This document shows, piece by piece, positions 45,694 through 54,037 of a stretch of 64,000 nucleotides of DNA (positions are counted from its first letter, which is position 1; every line of letters starts with the position of its first letter). The notes under the pieces are model-generated. The model had not been told where the DNA came from. It did not search any database and was given only the letters and a program-made list of their open reading frames with translations. Source of the stretch: Nitrospirota bacterium. GTDB lineage: Bacteria; Nitrospirota; Nitrospiria; Nitrospirales; Nitrospiraceae. The position numbers and the translations under genes were made by a program. The stretch lies in the NCBI GenBank assembly GCA_030645475.1, contig JAUSMA010000067.1:102295-166294 (forward strand), read 5' to 3'.

Positions 45694-46533
45694 CTAGCCG
45701 ACCAGCCTCGTAAAGCCTGCGGCAAGTCGTTGCGTGATTGAACCAGGCCGTCCATCCCCAATGGCTTTTCCATCCACGCGGACAACGGCCAGGACCTCGA
45801 CTGTGGTTCCAGTGAGAAACACTTCGTCGGCACTATAGAGCTCTGCTTGCGAGATACCGCGCTCGTGAATCGGTAGACCCTCATTTCTGGCCAGCTCCAA
45901 CACGACGGCCCGCGTGACCCCGGACAAAATGCGCGGTCCTTCCGGAGCCGTCATCACCGTTCCTCCACGAACCACCATCACGTTGCTGACCGCCCCCTCA
46001 GTCACCAAGCCCTCTTTGACCAAAATGGCTTCAAACACGTGAGCCTGCTTGGCCTGCTGACGTGCGAGTACATTCGCTAATAAATTCAGACTCTTGATAT
46101 CGCAACGCCCCCATCGAATGTCCTCGATCGTCATGGCCTCCACACCGGCGGCCGGCACCGACTTGTCGAGAGGGTGGAATTCGCGAACTGTCATCACAAC
46201 CGTGGGCGCCACTTGCGCCGGATAGACATGATCGCGGGGAGCGGCGCCCCTGCTCAGCTGAATGTAGATTTTGGCTTCAGGATAGGCAGCCCGCCTCACC
46301 CCTTCCAAGACATAGTGGGTCCATTCGATGCGGGAATAGGGCTGCGTCAGATCAAGCGCCGCAGCACTACGCTCGAGTCGGGCCCAATGAGCCTCGAGTG
46401 CGAATGGACGCCCCTTGTAGGTGCGGATCACTTCGTAGACGCCGTCGCCGAACTGAAAGCCTCGATCGTCGATCGAGATCTTTGCCTCGGCCAACGGCAC
46501 AAACGATCCATTGACGAACGCGACATCCGGCAC
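45694..46533 (-). CDS. dat: Class IV aminotransferase, D-amino-acid transaminase-like
   Basis: 279 residues, typical of DAT/IlvE-like fold type IV enzymes. Start MPDVAFVNGSFVPLAEAKISIDDRGFQFGDGVYEVIRTY; PLP Lys in RWGRCDIKSLNLLANVLARQ (about 148); phosphate loop LSGVTRAVVLELA; EVFLTGTTVEVLAVVRVDG. The spacing DRGFQFGDGVYEV and CDIKSLNLL favours D-alanine/D-glutamate transaminase, supplying D-Glu for peptidoglycan; IlvE cannot be excluded. It ends 83 bases before the rimP GTG start. Confidence 0.8.
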   Translation of the reverse strand: MPDVAFVNGSFVPLAEAKISIDDRGFQFGDGVYEVIRTYKGRPFALEAHWARLERSAAALDLTQPYSRIEWTHYVLEGVRRAAYPEAKIYIQLSRGAAPRDHVYPAQVAPTVVMTVREFHPLDKSVPAAGVEAMTIEDIRWGRCDIKSLNLLANVLARQQAKQAHVFEAILVKEGLVTEGAVSNVMVVRGGTVMTAPEGPRILSGVTRAVVLELARNEGLPIHERGISQAELYSADEVFLTGTTVEVLAVVRVDGKAIGDGRPGSITQRLAAGFTRLVG

Positions 46534-46535
46534 GG

Positions 46536-46898
46536 CTACGCACTCCTCCGAGTCGAAGAGTCGGGAGCCGTCACCTCGAAAACCCGCCGGTCTTCAGCCG
46601 TAAACTTCCACCCCATGCGTTTTTCAAACAACACCCGATGGGTTCCCGGCCTCATCACCTTAAACTCGAAGGTCCGCTGCCCATTATCGACCGCATTGTT
46701 TCCGGCGATGCGCTGGTAGTCGTCAGCCAACAGGGTCAGCCCCGTCGAATCATAGGTCGGAACCCAGAGCTCCCCGCGCGTCCTATCCTCCCAGAGACGA
46801 ATCTGGAGGGGACGCTCAAGAGTCGTCTCAATTACCTTTACCCCATCTGAGACTTTGAGGCCATCATGATCGGAACCGGAAGTCATACTCATCGTCAC
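46536..46898 (-). CDS. Small protein with a possible chagasin (I42)-like fold
   Basis: 120 residues, two bases upstream of the transaminase start. The body reads VKVIETTLERPLQIRLWEDRTRGELWVPTYD, GLTLLADDYQRIAGNNAVDNGQRTFEFKV, then PGTHRVLFEKRMGWKF and FEVTAP. This spacing of strands with a Trp and the G-x-H-x-V-x-F strand resembles chagasin-like cysteine protease inhibitors (GYxW, GxxxLxFxY, RPW). No signal peptide, unlike most of that family. Homology is by eye only; function unknown. Confidence 0.5.
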   Translation of the reverse strand: MTMSMTSGSDHDGLKVSDGVKVIETTLERPLQIRLWEDRTRGELWVPTYDSTGLTLLADDYQRIAGNNAVDNGQRTFEFKVMRPGTHRVLFEKRMGWKFTAEDRRVFEVTAPDSSTRRSA

Positions 46899-46942
46899 GT
46901 ACGCGGCAACCCGCGCCTTATCATTCGCCTAATCATAACGTA

Positions 46943-47263
46943 TTATGTTTTCCGCCGGGGCCCGACACAAATCTCCGTGCCTTCTATCCGCACGTCATAA
47001 CTTCCCACACAATATCCGCCGCCATCCGTCCCTTGTCCGTTTCGAACGTCGAATGCCAGATCGTGCCAGGGACAGGCCACGACAAAGCCTTTGACCCGCC
47101 CTTCACACAAGGGGCCGCCCTCATGGGGGCACAAATTGTGGATCGCAAAATAGGCCCCATCAATATTAAAGAGCGCAATCTCGCGCTTGTTCACCGTCAC
47201 GACTTTTGCCTGTCCTGGCGGGAGCTCTTCAACCTGGGCAACGGACTGAAACCCTTCTAGCAT
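46943..47263 (-). CDS. Rieske [2Fe-2S] ferredoxin-like protein
   Basis: 106 residues from the ATG at 47263, downstream of a GAGG; an upstream ATG would overlap nothing but adds no domain. Cluster ligands are C-x-H in NLCPHEGG and C-x2-H in VACPWHDLAFD, the Rieske pattern of dioxygenase ferredoxins and NirD. No oxygenase or reductase subunit is adjacent, so the redox partner is unknown. No signal peptide; cytoplasmic. Confidence 0.9.
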   Translation of the reverse strand: MLEGFQSVAQVEELPPGQAKVVTVNKREIALFNIDGAYFAIHNLCPHEGGPLCEGRVKGFVVACPWHDLAFDVRNGQGTDGGGYCVGSYDVRIEGTEICVGPRRKT

Positions 47264-47310
47264 GCCACACCGACTCCTCTCTTCATGCTTTGCACCCATC
47301 CGCACGCGCA

Positions 47311-47805
47311 TTACATCCGAAGTGTATATTTCAACTCCTGCCCCACGGTAATTCCTTCGCGCTTGATGAAGCCTGCCTCTGCTTGAATCGCGTAGCGGAC
47401 CACTTCAGGAGAGGAACTAAATTTGGGGCAGTCATCTTCCAGACAAGGAGCGACATCTTCCTTGAGCCCCACGACGTGATGACTCTCATCGACCCACATG
47501 ATATCCACTGAAAACCGATAGGCCTTTGTCCAAATATGGTTCTGTCCGGTCGACTCGAAGATATAAAGCATTCCGCTATTCGCCGGCAACGTCTCTCGGA
47601 AAGCAAGACCGAAGAGCAGCTTCTCCGGTGTGTCCGCAACTTCCGTCTCAAGCACATGACCGTTCGGAAACGATACGATAATGATCGTCTCGTCTTTCCG
47701 ATCGATGAGAAAGAACGACGCGCTCATCAAGAAAATTGCCATGAGAACGAGCGTGATGATGCGCTTCTTTTTCTGCTCGCGATCGCTTATTGGTATGGTG
47801 GCCAT
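47311..47805 (-). CDS. DUF192 exported/membrane-anchored protein
   Basis: About 164 residues from the ATG at 47805; the frame is open 18 codons further. A basic head (REQKKKR) and one hydrophobic helix (IITLVLMAIFLMSASFFLI) anchor it, with the rest outside. The DUF192 core is EVADTPEKLLFGLAFRETLPANSGMLYIFESTGQ, then FSVDIMWVDESHHVVG and YAIQAEAGFIKREGITVG. The usual HMWMKNT segment is IWTKAYRFSVD here. The domain is uncharacterised. The Cys pair CLEDDC could form a disulfide. Confidence 0.85.
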   Translation of the reverse strand: MATIPISDREQKKKRIITLVLMAIFLMSASFFLIDRKDETIIIVSFPNGHVLETEVADTPEKLLFGLAFRETLPANSGMLYIFESTGQNHIWTKAYRFSVDIMWVDESHHVVGLKEDVAPCLEDDCPKFSSSPEVVRYAIQAEAGFIKREGITVGQELKYTLRM

Positions 47806-48016
47806 TGGTATTTCATTTCGCGACTCATCGTGAGTCAGTGGGCCCAAAGGCCCATTCACATAGGGAGGCTAGGCCTTCTGAGCAAGTGCCGTTCTGTTGA
47901 CTTGGAAAAGAGCGACAGACTAGAATGGCATTCACGTCGCGGCACGCACTATGTCGTGGCGGGGCGGACTTGTCAACCGTGTGTGTCTCTATTGTAGTGA
48001 GAAGGAGGCGAGGGTC

Positions 48017-48364
48017 ATGGCGCTGCTGATTACTGATGAATGTATCTCCTGTGGGGCCTGCTTGCCCGAATGTCCGAACGAGGCGATTTTTGAAACTCGC
48101 AGCGACGCGGAAGCGAAGGGCAATCATGTCGGCGACGGCCAGGGAGTCGGCGATAGTATTTATATCATTACGCACGACCGCTGCACCGAGTGCGTCGGAC
48201 ACTTCGACGAGCCCCAGTGCGCCGCTGTCTGCCCGGTCGATAATTGCTGTATCGCCGATCCGCTCTATCCGGAAACGACGGAAGTCCTTCTTGATAAAGC
48301 CAAGGCGCTTAATCCTGATAAGGCCATTGATCCTGCCAAGATCTGGAGTGGCGTGCGCAACTAG
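48017..48364 (+). CDS. 2[4Fe-4S] ferredoxin (YfhL type)
   Basis: 115 residues from the ATG at 48017, with GGAGG eight bases upstream. The first cluster motif is CISCGACLPECP, the second CTECVGHFDEPQCAAVCPV, with the eight-residue insert between the second cluster's Cys typical of YfhL/Alvin ferredoxins. These ferredoxins have very low potentials; in an autotroph with a reductive TCA cycle they could serve 2-oxoacid:ferredoxin oxidoreductases (inference). The C-terminal helix LLDKAKALNPDKAIDPAKIW is characteristic. A strong terminator follows. Confidence 0.94.
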   Translation: MALLITDECISCGACLPECPNEAIFETRSDAEAKGNHVGDGQGVGDSIYIITHDRCTECVGHFDEPQCAAVCPVDNCCIADPLYPETTEVLLDKAKALNPDKAIDPAKIWSGVRN

Positions 48365-48380
48365 TTCTCATTCCTGAGTC

Positions 48381-48425
48381 AACAAGAAGGCCCTGCTTTT
48401 CCATGAGAAGCAGGGCCTTCTTGTT
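48381..48425 (+). terminator. Strong intrinsic terminator after the ferredoxin gene
   Basis: An 18-base perfect stem, left arm 48381-48398 and right arm 48408-48425, with a nine-base loop and a short T-rich end (TTGTTT). Confidence 0.85.
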
Positions 48426-48571
48426 TCTACAGTCACCGCCACAACGACCCTCATGTAGATTCCTACTCCCTGTCAGGCGTAGGATTATTCGTAACGTATT
48501 GGATGACCATCCGGCTGGTCTTTCTCGATAGAGCCACCAGCAATTGTTCGCCCTTCCCTTGGAGGTGCCCC

Positions 48572-48904
48572 ATGCGATATCAGTGGATCGTCATGAGTAC
48601 GCTCTGCGGAATCCTCACCTTGCCAACATTGGCGCAGTCCAGTACCGCTGACCTGGGAACTATCATCGAAACGTTTGTGGTTCGACAGTTCCCCGATGCC
48701 GCCAGCCACTATTGGGTGATCAATGGAACACAATGGGATGGGGATGAAATGGTTGTGGACATGCACACCATCGTCAGCGAGAGGCATGAAGCGGAACCGA
48801 CCTTACGCCATTTCCTGCTGCTAATCGTGGCAGGAGAGCTCAGAGGGGCTCAGAATATCCCGCTCCAGCCAGGAACTGACTGCCGAGCCGAAGAAGATGT
48901 GTAA
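48572..48904 (+). CDS. Small exported protein of unknown function
   Basis: 110 residues from the ATG at 48572, with GGAGG six bases upstream. Signal peptide MRYQWIVMSTLCGILTLPTLAQ, mature start SSTADLGTIIETFVVRQF. The mature domain (HYWVINGTQWDGDEMVVDMHTIV) is short and acidic. A single Cys occurs near the C-terminus (GTDCRAEED). Family not recognised; periplasmic by signal peptide. The neighbour on the opposite strand is the cupredoxin, beyond a terminator. Confidence 0.7.
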   Translation: MRYQWIVMSTLCGILTLPTLAQSSTADLGTIIETFVVRQFPDAASHYWVINGTQWDGDEMVVDMHTIVSERHEAEPTLRHFLLLIVAGELRGAQNIPLQPGTDCRAEEDV

Positions 48905-48933
48905 TCGCCGCTATTCGATCCATCGTCCTTGCA

Positions 48934-48980
48934 TAAAAAAACCACCGCCCTCTTCGCGGTATCGCAAAGAGGGCAGTGGT
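48934..48980 (-). terminator. Intrinsic terminator of the cupredoxin gene
   Basis: On the minus strand a 14-base stem with one mismatch (ACCACTGCCCTCTT) and a run of seven T on its far side (plus-strand A-run 48934-48940). It lies between the convergent small exported protein and the cupredoxin. Confidence 0.8.
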
Positions 48981-49002
48981 CAAACACTTCTACCAAGAAC
49001 GA

Positions 49003-49482
49003 CTACTTGATCATCAAAATCTTGCCGCCGACATGAGCCGGGTGCAAGTGACAACGATAGATCAGCGTGTTCCCCTGCGTGGCATAGAACATATCGCTGG
49101 TCGGAATTCCAATGTACTTGGTTTCGCCCGGCTTCAATACCACTTCCGCCTTCATCACAAACGGCGAACCGGCATTTACGGCATCGGTCATCTGAAATCC
49201 ATGATCGGCCGTGCCATTGTTCGTCACCTTAAGCAGCACTGGACGACCAGGACGAACCTTGAAATCGATAATCGTGACGGGTGGATACCAGGTCTTTAAG
49301 TTGCCGATCTCAACAGCATATAGCTGAGCATCGACATCCAGCTCCTTGAAGGACTGCCCTACGACCGAGCCAGTCTCCAAATCCCCGATTTCGACTCCGC
49401 CTGCCTGGAGCGCAAATGCTGAAGATGCCCCAGCCATGACCATCACGAGGCCGAAGAAGACCCCTAACATCGTCTTGCCCAT
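49003..49482 (-). CDS. Exported cupredoxin, nitrosocyanin-like copper site
   Basis: 159 residues with a signal peptide to about ALQA (residue 27). The C-terminal cupredoxin domain has His94 in ADHGFQM and the copper loop RCHLHPAHVGGKI (Cys144, His147, His150). The loop follows the nitrosocyanin form Cys-x-Leu-His-Pro followed by a His, and lacks the axial Met of plastocyanin. The nitrosocyanin Glu ligand aligns with His94 here. An electron-transfer or NO/O2-reactive role in the periplasm is likely for a nitrifier (inference). Ribosome binding site AAGGAGG is well placed. Own terminator downstream; monocistronic. Confidence 0.85.
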   Translation of the reverse strand: MGKTMLGVFFGLVMVMAGASSAFALQAGGVEIGDLETGSVVGQSFKELDVDAQLYAVEIGNLKTWYPPVTIIDFKVRPGRPVLLKVTNNGTADHGFQMTDAVNAGSPFVMKAEVVLKPGETKYIGIPTSDMFYATQGNTLIYRCHLHPAHVGGKILMIK

Positions 49483-49746
49483 GACCTACCTCCTTAAGAA
49501 AGAAGAAGAGATGTGATTAGGTTGGTAAATAACTACCGCCACGACCTGGTAGCCTACACCATGCTGACTACTACTTCTCTGCGTGTGACACTTAATTATG
49601 TTCTACCAGCTTGCCCGCTCATCAAGAGGCAACCTTATAGCACAGCGGCGAAAACGGAAGCAAGAAGGATAATCTGCCATTTTTCAAATGGCTGCCATCC
49701 ATAGTAGCCGCGTATAATCCAGATAAGTCGCAATGACTTCAATGGC

Positions 49747-51318
49747 TTAGTGCGTTGTCACTGCCTCGGGCTGTACCTCTTGGACCGTGGATCCGATCAA
49801 AAGATCATAGGGCGCATAGTTGTCGGTTAACACAACACCTACCTCCCAGGGTTCCGTGCGATGGGTACTCAGCAGAGCAATCGCTTCGAACGGGAGGCGC
49901 TGGTGTTCGACCAATGCATTGACCTTGTCTGCAGTGACAGCAAGCTGGTGCCGCGCGAGCGGAGTGCCAGCAAAGAAAATCAAATTCTCCGATTTCGTCT
50001 GAGCGGACTTCCAGGGCCCCTTGACCGCAAAAGACTCGACGTGAGGGAACGACCCTCGCATCGTCTGCACGACTGCATTGGCCCGCAAGAGATCGCCCCC
50101 CTCGCCTGATGAGGCCAAATTCACTGCGAGAACACCATTCGGCGACAGATGGGCCCGCAACTCCGCAAAGAACTCCACCGTGGTCAGGTGAAACGGAATC
50201 ATATGTCTGGCGAACGCATCAACCCAGATGAAGTCGTAGGTCCGCTCCGTGGAATTGAGAAAGACCCTGGCGTCACGGGCATGTATGTGATGCTGGGGGG
50301 GCGGCTGATAGGAAAAATACTCTTCGGCCATGCGAACGACCACCGGATCGAACTCGACCACATCCAACTCGAGTTCAGGCCAGCGATTGGCGACCCACTT
50401 CGCCAGCGATCCGCCTCCATGGCCAAGGATCAGCCCTCGCTTCGGCTCTGGCACCAAGGCCAACGACGCAACCATCAATTGGCTATAGGGAAGAAATAGC
50501 GCAATCGGGTCCGCCTTCCACATGACCGCATGGAAGGTCCGGTCCAGGACGAGATAGCGAAAGAGATCGTCATCGCGGATTCGTACTTGCTGGTAGGGGC
50601 TGTCTTCCTGATAGACCGGCGCCTTCAGCTTCTGGATTGGAGACAAGGCACCGGCTCCCAGGCCTCCGATACATAGGATGATGAGGCCGATCACGACCGG
50701 CCGTGCTGCCGTCCCACGGACCAACCACCAGAGACCTAGCCCCACCTGAATGGCCCCGAGCCACGCCACAAGTGCCTGACTGCCGATCCAGGAGAGAAAG
50801 AAAAAGGCCGTTCCCCAGGTTCCGGCCAAACTCCCCATGGTCGAAAGTGCGATCATCCGACCGGTATGCCGTCCGAAATACTCGAGGTCTAATACGGCCA
50901 ATCGCAACATAGCCGGCAAGACGCCGCTCAGACCAAAGGCTGGCGGGCCGAGGAGCAGGGCCGCGGCGACACAGGGGCCCCACCGGGGATCCTCAATCGC
51001 CTTCGCCACCGCAAAGAGCACCGGCTGGCCAAGCCAGGCGATCAGAAAGGTCCAGGCTCCAGAAAACAACAGCAGCCCTGCCAAGACCTGCGCGCCGGGG
51101 TACCGGTCGGAAACCCAGCCGCCAAAGGCATACCCGCCACTCATGGCGGCAAGAATAACTCCAATCAATGCACCCCAGACGAAGAGGGAGTTTCCGAACA
51201 CGGGAGCTAAGAGTCGGCTTCCCAAGATCTCGAGCGCCATGACCACGGCTCCGGTCACCAGCGCCGTCACCAGAAGAAACCACCGAGGCGTATGAACCGA
51301 CCGATTAACAGGGCTCAT
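49747..51318 (-). CDS. Membrane protein fused to a spermidine-synthase-like domain
   Basis: About 523 residues from the ATG at 51318 (MSPVNRSVHTPRWFLL); the open frame further upstream overlaps the CBS gene and is not membrane-like. The first 250 residues have about seven membrane helices (LVTALVTGAVVMALEILGSRLLAPVFG at the start). The soluble second half has the SAM-binding GLILGHGGGSLAKWV and LDVVEFDPVVVRMAEEYF, then YDFIWVDAFAR, as in spermidine synthases. Such fusions are common and mostly uncharacterised. The substrate is unknown, so aminopropyl transfer is unproven. The order to the CBS gene (61 bases) suggests co-transcription. Confidence 0.85.
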   Translation of the reverse strand: MSPVNRSVHTPRWFLLVTALVTGAVVMALEILGSRLLAPVFGNSLFVWGALIGVILAAMSGGYAFGGWVSDRYPGAQVLAGLLLFSGAWTFLIAWLGQPVLFAVAKAIEDPRWGPCVAAALLLGPPAFGLSGVLPAMLRLAVLDLEYFGRHTGRMIALSTMGSLAGTWGTAFFFLSWIGSQALVAWLGAIQVGLGLWWLVRGTAARPVVIGLIILCIGGLGAGALSPIQKLKAPVYQEDSPYQQVRIRDDDLFRYLVLDRTFHAVMWKADPIALFLPYSQLMVASLALVPEPKRGLILGHGGGSLAKWVANRWPELELDVVEFDPVVVRMAEEYFSYQPPPQHHIHARDARVFLNSTERTYDFIWVDAFARHMIPFHLTTVEFFAELRAHLSPNGVLAVNLASSGEGGDLLRANAVVQTMRGSFPHVESFAVKGPWKSAQTKSENLIFFAGTPLARHQLAVTADKVNALVEHQRLPFEAIALLSTHRTEPWEVGVVLTDNYAPYDLLIGSTVQEVQPEAVTTH

Positions 51319-51379
51319 GCAGAAACATCGCAGGGGAAAAGGGAACGATCCAGCGCGATATAGAGATTGCTTAACTCGA

Positions 51380-51790
51380 TCATAGGCCGCCCCAATTCTT
51401 GAAGTACCGTAAGAGGTCGCGAACGGAGAGGATCCCGACAATCTGTCCATCGTCAGACACGGCTAGGTGCCGAATCCCATGTTCCGCCATTTTCTCGCTC
51501 GCCTCGTGCGCCGAACTTGCACTCTCGATCGATAACAGCGGGCTGCTCATAACGGCACGAACCAACGTCTCTTCTGCCGAACGGGATTCGGCCAACCCCT
51601 TGCGAACCAAGTCCGATTCGCTCACGAGACCACTGTAGTGACCGCCCTCGCGTACCAGTAATGCGCCAACCTTTGCATCGCGCATCAGCTTGGCCGCCTC
51701 CAACAAGGTCGCGTCCGGACCGATCGTGCAGAGGGTCCGGCACATCATCACGGCGAGTGGCCGCTGAATCGGTCTGCTTTGAATCGCCAT
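51380..51790 (-). CDS. Tandem CBS-domain protein
   Basis: 136 residues made of two CBS motifs and little else: VMMCRTLCTIGPDATLLEAAKLMRDAKVGALLVREG, and AVMSSPLLSIESASSAHEASEKMAEHGIRHLAVSD. CBS pairs bind adenosine nucleotides and act as sensors. No partner domain. It is upstream of the membrane spermidine-synthase-like gene and divergent from ugd. Confidence 0.92.
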   Translation of the reverse strand: MAIQSRPIQRPLAVMMCRTLCTIGPDATLLEAAKLMRDAKVGALLVREGGHYSGLVSESDLVRKGLAESRSAEETLVRAVMSSPLLSIESASSAHEASEKMAEHGIRHLAVSDDGQIVGILSVRDLLRYFKNWGGL

Positions 51791-51896
51791 ACGTGAGATC
51801 CGTTCAATGAAGGGAGCAAATAGTACTCAGCCCTCCTGCAGCTGTCAACGAGCGTACAAGCTGCTTACCCTGCGAACAAGACTATCCATAACTTCG

Positions 51897-51925
51897 TTGC
51901 TCACCCTCGATACCATTGCTATACT
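51897..51925 (+). promoter_or_regulatory. Probable promoter of ugd
   Basis: TTGCTC (51897-51902) and TATACT (51920-51925) separated by 17 bases, about 38 bases before the ugd ATG. The -10 has five of six consensus bases. Confidence 0.5.
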
Positions 51926-51963
51926 CCGCCCAGTTCGTTCTTGGCAATGGAGAAGAGGGACGT

Positions 51964-53289
51964 ATGCATATCAGTGTCATTGGAACCGGTTATGTCGGGC
52001 TGGTCACAGGAGCCTGTTTTTCTGAATTCGGCGTGAGCGTGACCTGCATGGATACCGACGCCACGAGGATCGCCAGGCTTGAGAAAGGCGATGTGCCCTT
52101 CTACGAACCGGGGATCACCGAGCTCGTTGCCAAAGGCATTCGGGAGGGCCGAATCAACTTTACGACCGACGTGGCCAAAGCCGTCGACAAGGCTCTCGTG
52201 ATTTTTATTGCGGTCGGAACCCCGCCACGAGCAGACGGATCCGCCGATCTCTCGTACGTCGAAGAAGTCGGCCGGGGCATCGCCCGAACCATGACCGGCT
52301 ACAAGGTAATCGTCACCAAGTCGACCGTCCCGGTGGGAACAGGGGAAAAGTTGCGCGAGGTGATCACCGCCAATCAATCGGGTAAATTCCGTTTCGACAT
52401 CGTCTCCAACCCGGAATTTCTGCGCGAAGGGTCTGCCATTGAAGATTTCATGCGGCCGAACCGGGTCGTCATCGGCGCAGACAGCGAGCAGGCGATTGCG
52501 ATCATGAAAGACCTCTATCGTCCGCTCTACCTCATCGAAACTCCATTCGTCGTAACAGATATCCCGACGGCCGAAATGATCAAATATGCCTCCAACGCCT
52601 TCCTGGCCACCAAGATTTCGTTCATCAACGAAATCGCGACAATCTGCGAGAAAATGGGCGCCGACGTACAGATGGTGGCGAAAGGCATGGGGCTCGACAA
52701 CCGGATTGGATCGAAGTTTCTCCATGCGGGTCCGGGGTTCGGGGGATCTTGTTTCCCTAAAGATTTGGCGGCACTGGTCCAGACGGGAGAGCGAGCCGGC
52801 TATCCCATGCAAATCGCAGGAGCCGCCGCTCTTGTCAATGAACAGCAGCGTGGCAGGATGATCGACAAGATCACGAAGGAAGTTGGCGGAATCAAGGGAA
52901 AGACGTTCGCGATGTTGGGCCTGTCCTTCAAGCCCAACACCAACGACTTACGGGATGCGCCGGCCCTGGCCATTGCGCAGGAACTGATGAAACAGGGCGC
53001 GACCGTTCGCGCCTACGATCCTGCCGGGCTGGAAGAAGCCTGTCAGATTGTTTCCGGCCTCGTTCCCTGTAAAGATGCCTACGACACGGCACAGGGGGCG
53101 GATGCCCTGATCCTCATGACCGAATGGAACCAGTTCCGAACGCTCGACTTCGACAGACTGAAAACCCTCTTACGCCAGCCCATCTTCTTCGACCTGCGGA
53201 ATGTCTATGAGCCGGACCGGGTCGCGGGATTTGGCTTCCGCCACATCTCTGTCGGAAGACCAACGAAGACGCCCTCTCAGTCCACGTAA
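51964..53289 (+). CDS. ugd: UDP-glucose 6-dehydrogenase
   Basis: 441 residues from the ATG at 51964 with GAGGG upstream. NAD site ISVIGTGYVGLVTGACFSEFG; catalytic Cys in GFGGSCFPKDLAAL (about residue 262); the C-terminal UDP-binding domain has MLGLSFKPNTNDLRDAPAL and ADALILMTEWNQF. It oxidises UDP-glucose to UDP-glucuronate for polysaccharides. Neighbours are not sugar genes; the downstream HEAT cluster is convergent. Confidence 0.97.
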   Translation: MHISVIGTGYVGLVTGACFSEFGVSVTCMDTDATRIARLEKGDVPFYEPGITELVAKGIREGRINFTTDVAKAVDKALVIFIAVGTPPRADGSADLSYVEEVGRGIARTMTGYKVIVTKSTVPVGTGEKLREVITANQSGKFRFDIVSNPEFLREGSAIEDFMRPNRVVIGADSEQAIAIMKDLYRPLYLIETPFVVTDIPTAEMIKYASNAFLATKISFINEIATICEKMGADVQMVAKGMGLDNRIGSKFLHAGPGFGGSCFPKDLAALVQTGERAGYPMQIAGAAALVNEQQRGRMIDKITKEVGGIKGKTFAMLGLSFKPNTNDLRDAPALAIAQELMKQGATVRAYDPAGLEEACQIVSGLVPCKDAYDTAQGADALILMTEWNQFRTLDFDRLKTLLRQPIFFDLRNVYEPDRVAGFGFRHISVGRPTKTPSQST

Positions 53290-53304
53290 CCGAAGCGTTA
53301 CGTG
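53283..53304. terminator. Hairpin spanning the stop codons of ugd and the convergent HEAT gene
   Basis: Perfect eight-base stem CACGTAAC/GTTACGTG around CGAAGC. The ugd TAA lies in the left arm and the opposite-strand stop in the right arm. No T-run, so termination is probable rather than certain. Confidence 0.45.
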
Positions 53305-54008
53305 AGCCGCGGAGCTTCAGCTTCCTTGGCTTCCTCTTTGACCTTGGGCTTGTAACCCATCCGGTCCAAGACCTTCATCACCCGTGTTTTCAAACGGTCG
53401 TCGGCCTCGGCAAGCGCCGTGGCCAACGGCTCGACGGCAGGCTTTCCGATCTTGCGAATGATTTCCGTCACGGATTGCCGGACCTCATCCTCCTCAGAAA
53501 CCAGCAAAGGCACGAGGGATGACACAGCCGGTCCGCCGATCTTGATCAAGGAATCGTAGGCACGCTGCCGGACATCGCCCACTTCATCCGCCAACGCCTC
53601 AACCAACGGCCGTACCGCGCGAACTTCCTTGAGCTCGCCCAGCACTTCCGCTGCATACTTTCGATTGAGCCAATGACTATCTTTCAGATCCAACAACATC
53701 GCATCGGCGCGCGCCGCATTGGGATCCTTCGCACGAATCCGGAAGCTCTTGGCGACCCGCTTCCCGCCTTCTTCGACGACGCGAATCGTGGCGCCGTCTC
53801 CCACCTTGAGCTTCTTGAGCTCTTCAATCGCCTCGTCATCCACGTCCAGCACGACCGTCTTGCCATCGTAGGCCAACAGTTCGACTTCGAGCTGCTTCGC
53901 CTCGAGGTTCACCGCGACGACCCGTTCCGTGACGAGATTGAATCCGTCTTTCTTCGCACCGCCCTTGGGACCGATCTGAATAAGCTTTGGAGGAGCTTCA
54001 TCCGCCAT
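53298..54008 (-). CDS. HEAT-repeat protein with a beta-barrel-like N-terminal domain
   Basis: 236 residues. Residues about 1-95 form a small all-beta domain (VVAVNLEAKQLEVELLAYDGKTVVLDVDDEAIEELKKLKVGDGATIRVVEEGG) that suggests an SH3/OB-type barrel. Residues about 100-215 hold about four HEAT repeats (KYAAEVLGELKEVRAVRPLVEAL, VRQRAYDSLIKIGGPAVSSL). The end MGYKPKVKEEAKEAEAPRLT is charged. No signal peptide, so cytoplasmic. Last gene of a four-gene HEAT run; gap 29 bases. HEAT repeats bind other proteins; the partner is unknown. Confidence 0.85.
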   Translation of the reverse strand: MADEAPPKLIQIGPKGGAKKDGFNLVTERVVAVNLEAKQLEVELLAYDGKTVVLDVDDEAIEELKKLKVGDGATIRVVEEGGKRVAKSFRIRAKDPNAARADAMLLDLKDSHWLNRKYAAEVLGELKEVRAVRPLVEALADEVGDVRQRAYDSLIKIGGPAVSSLVPLLVSEEDEVRQSVTEIIRKIGKPAVEPLATALAEADDRLKTRVMKVLDRMGYKPKVKEEAKEAEAPRLT

Positions 54009-54037
54009 GATGTGTATCCTTTACGTCGAAATAAAGA

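Noticed and set aside
48572..48904. Small exported gene as a copper chaperone for the adjacent cupredoxin
   Set aside because: No copper-binding motif is visible and the two genes are on opposite strands separated by a terminator.
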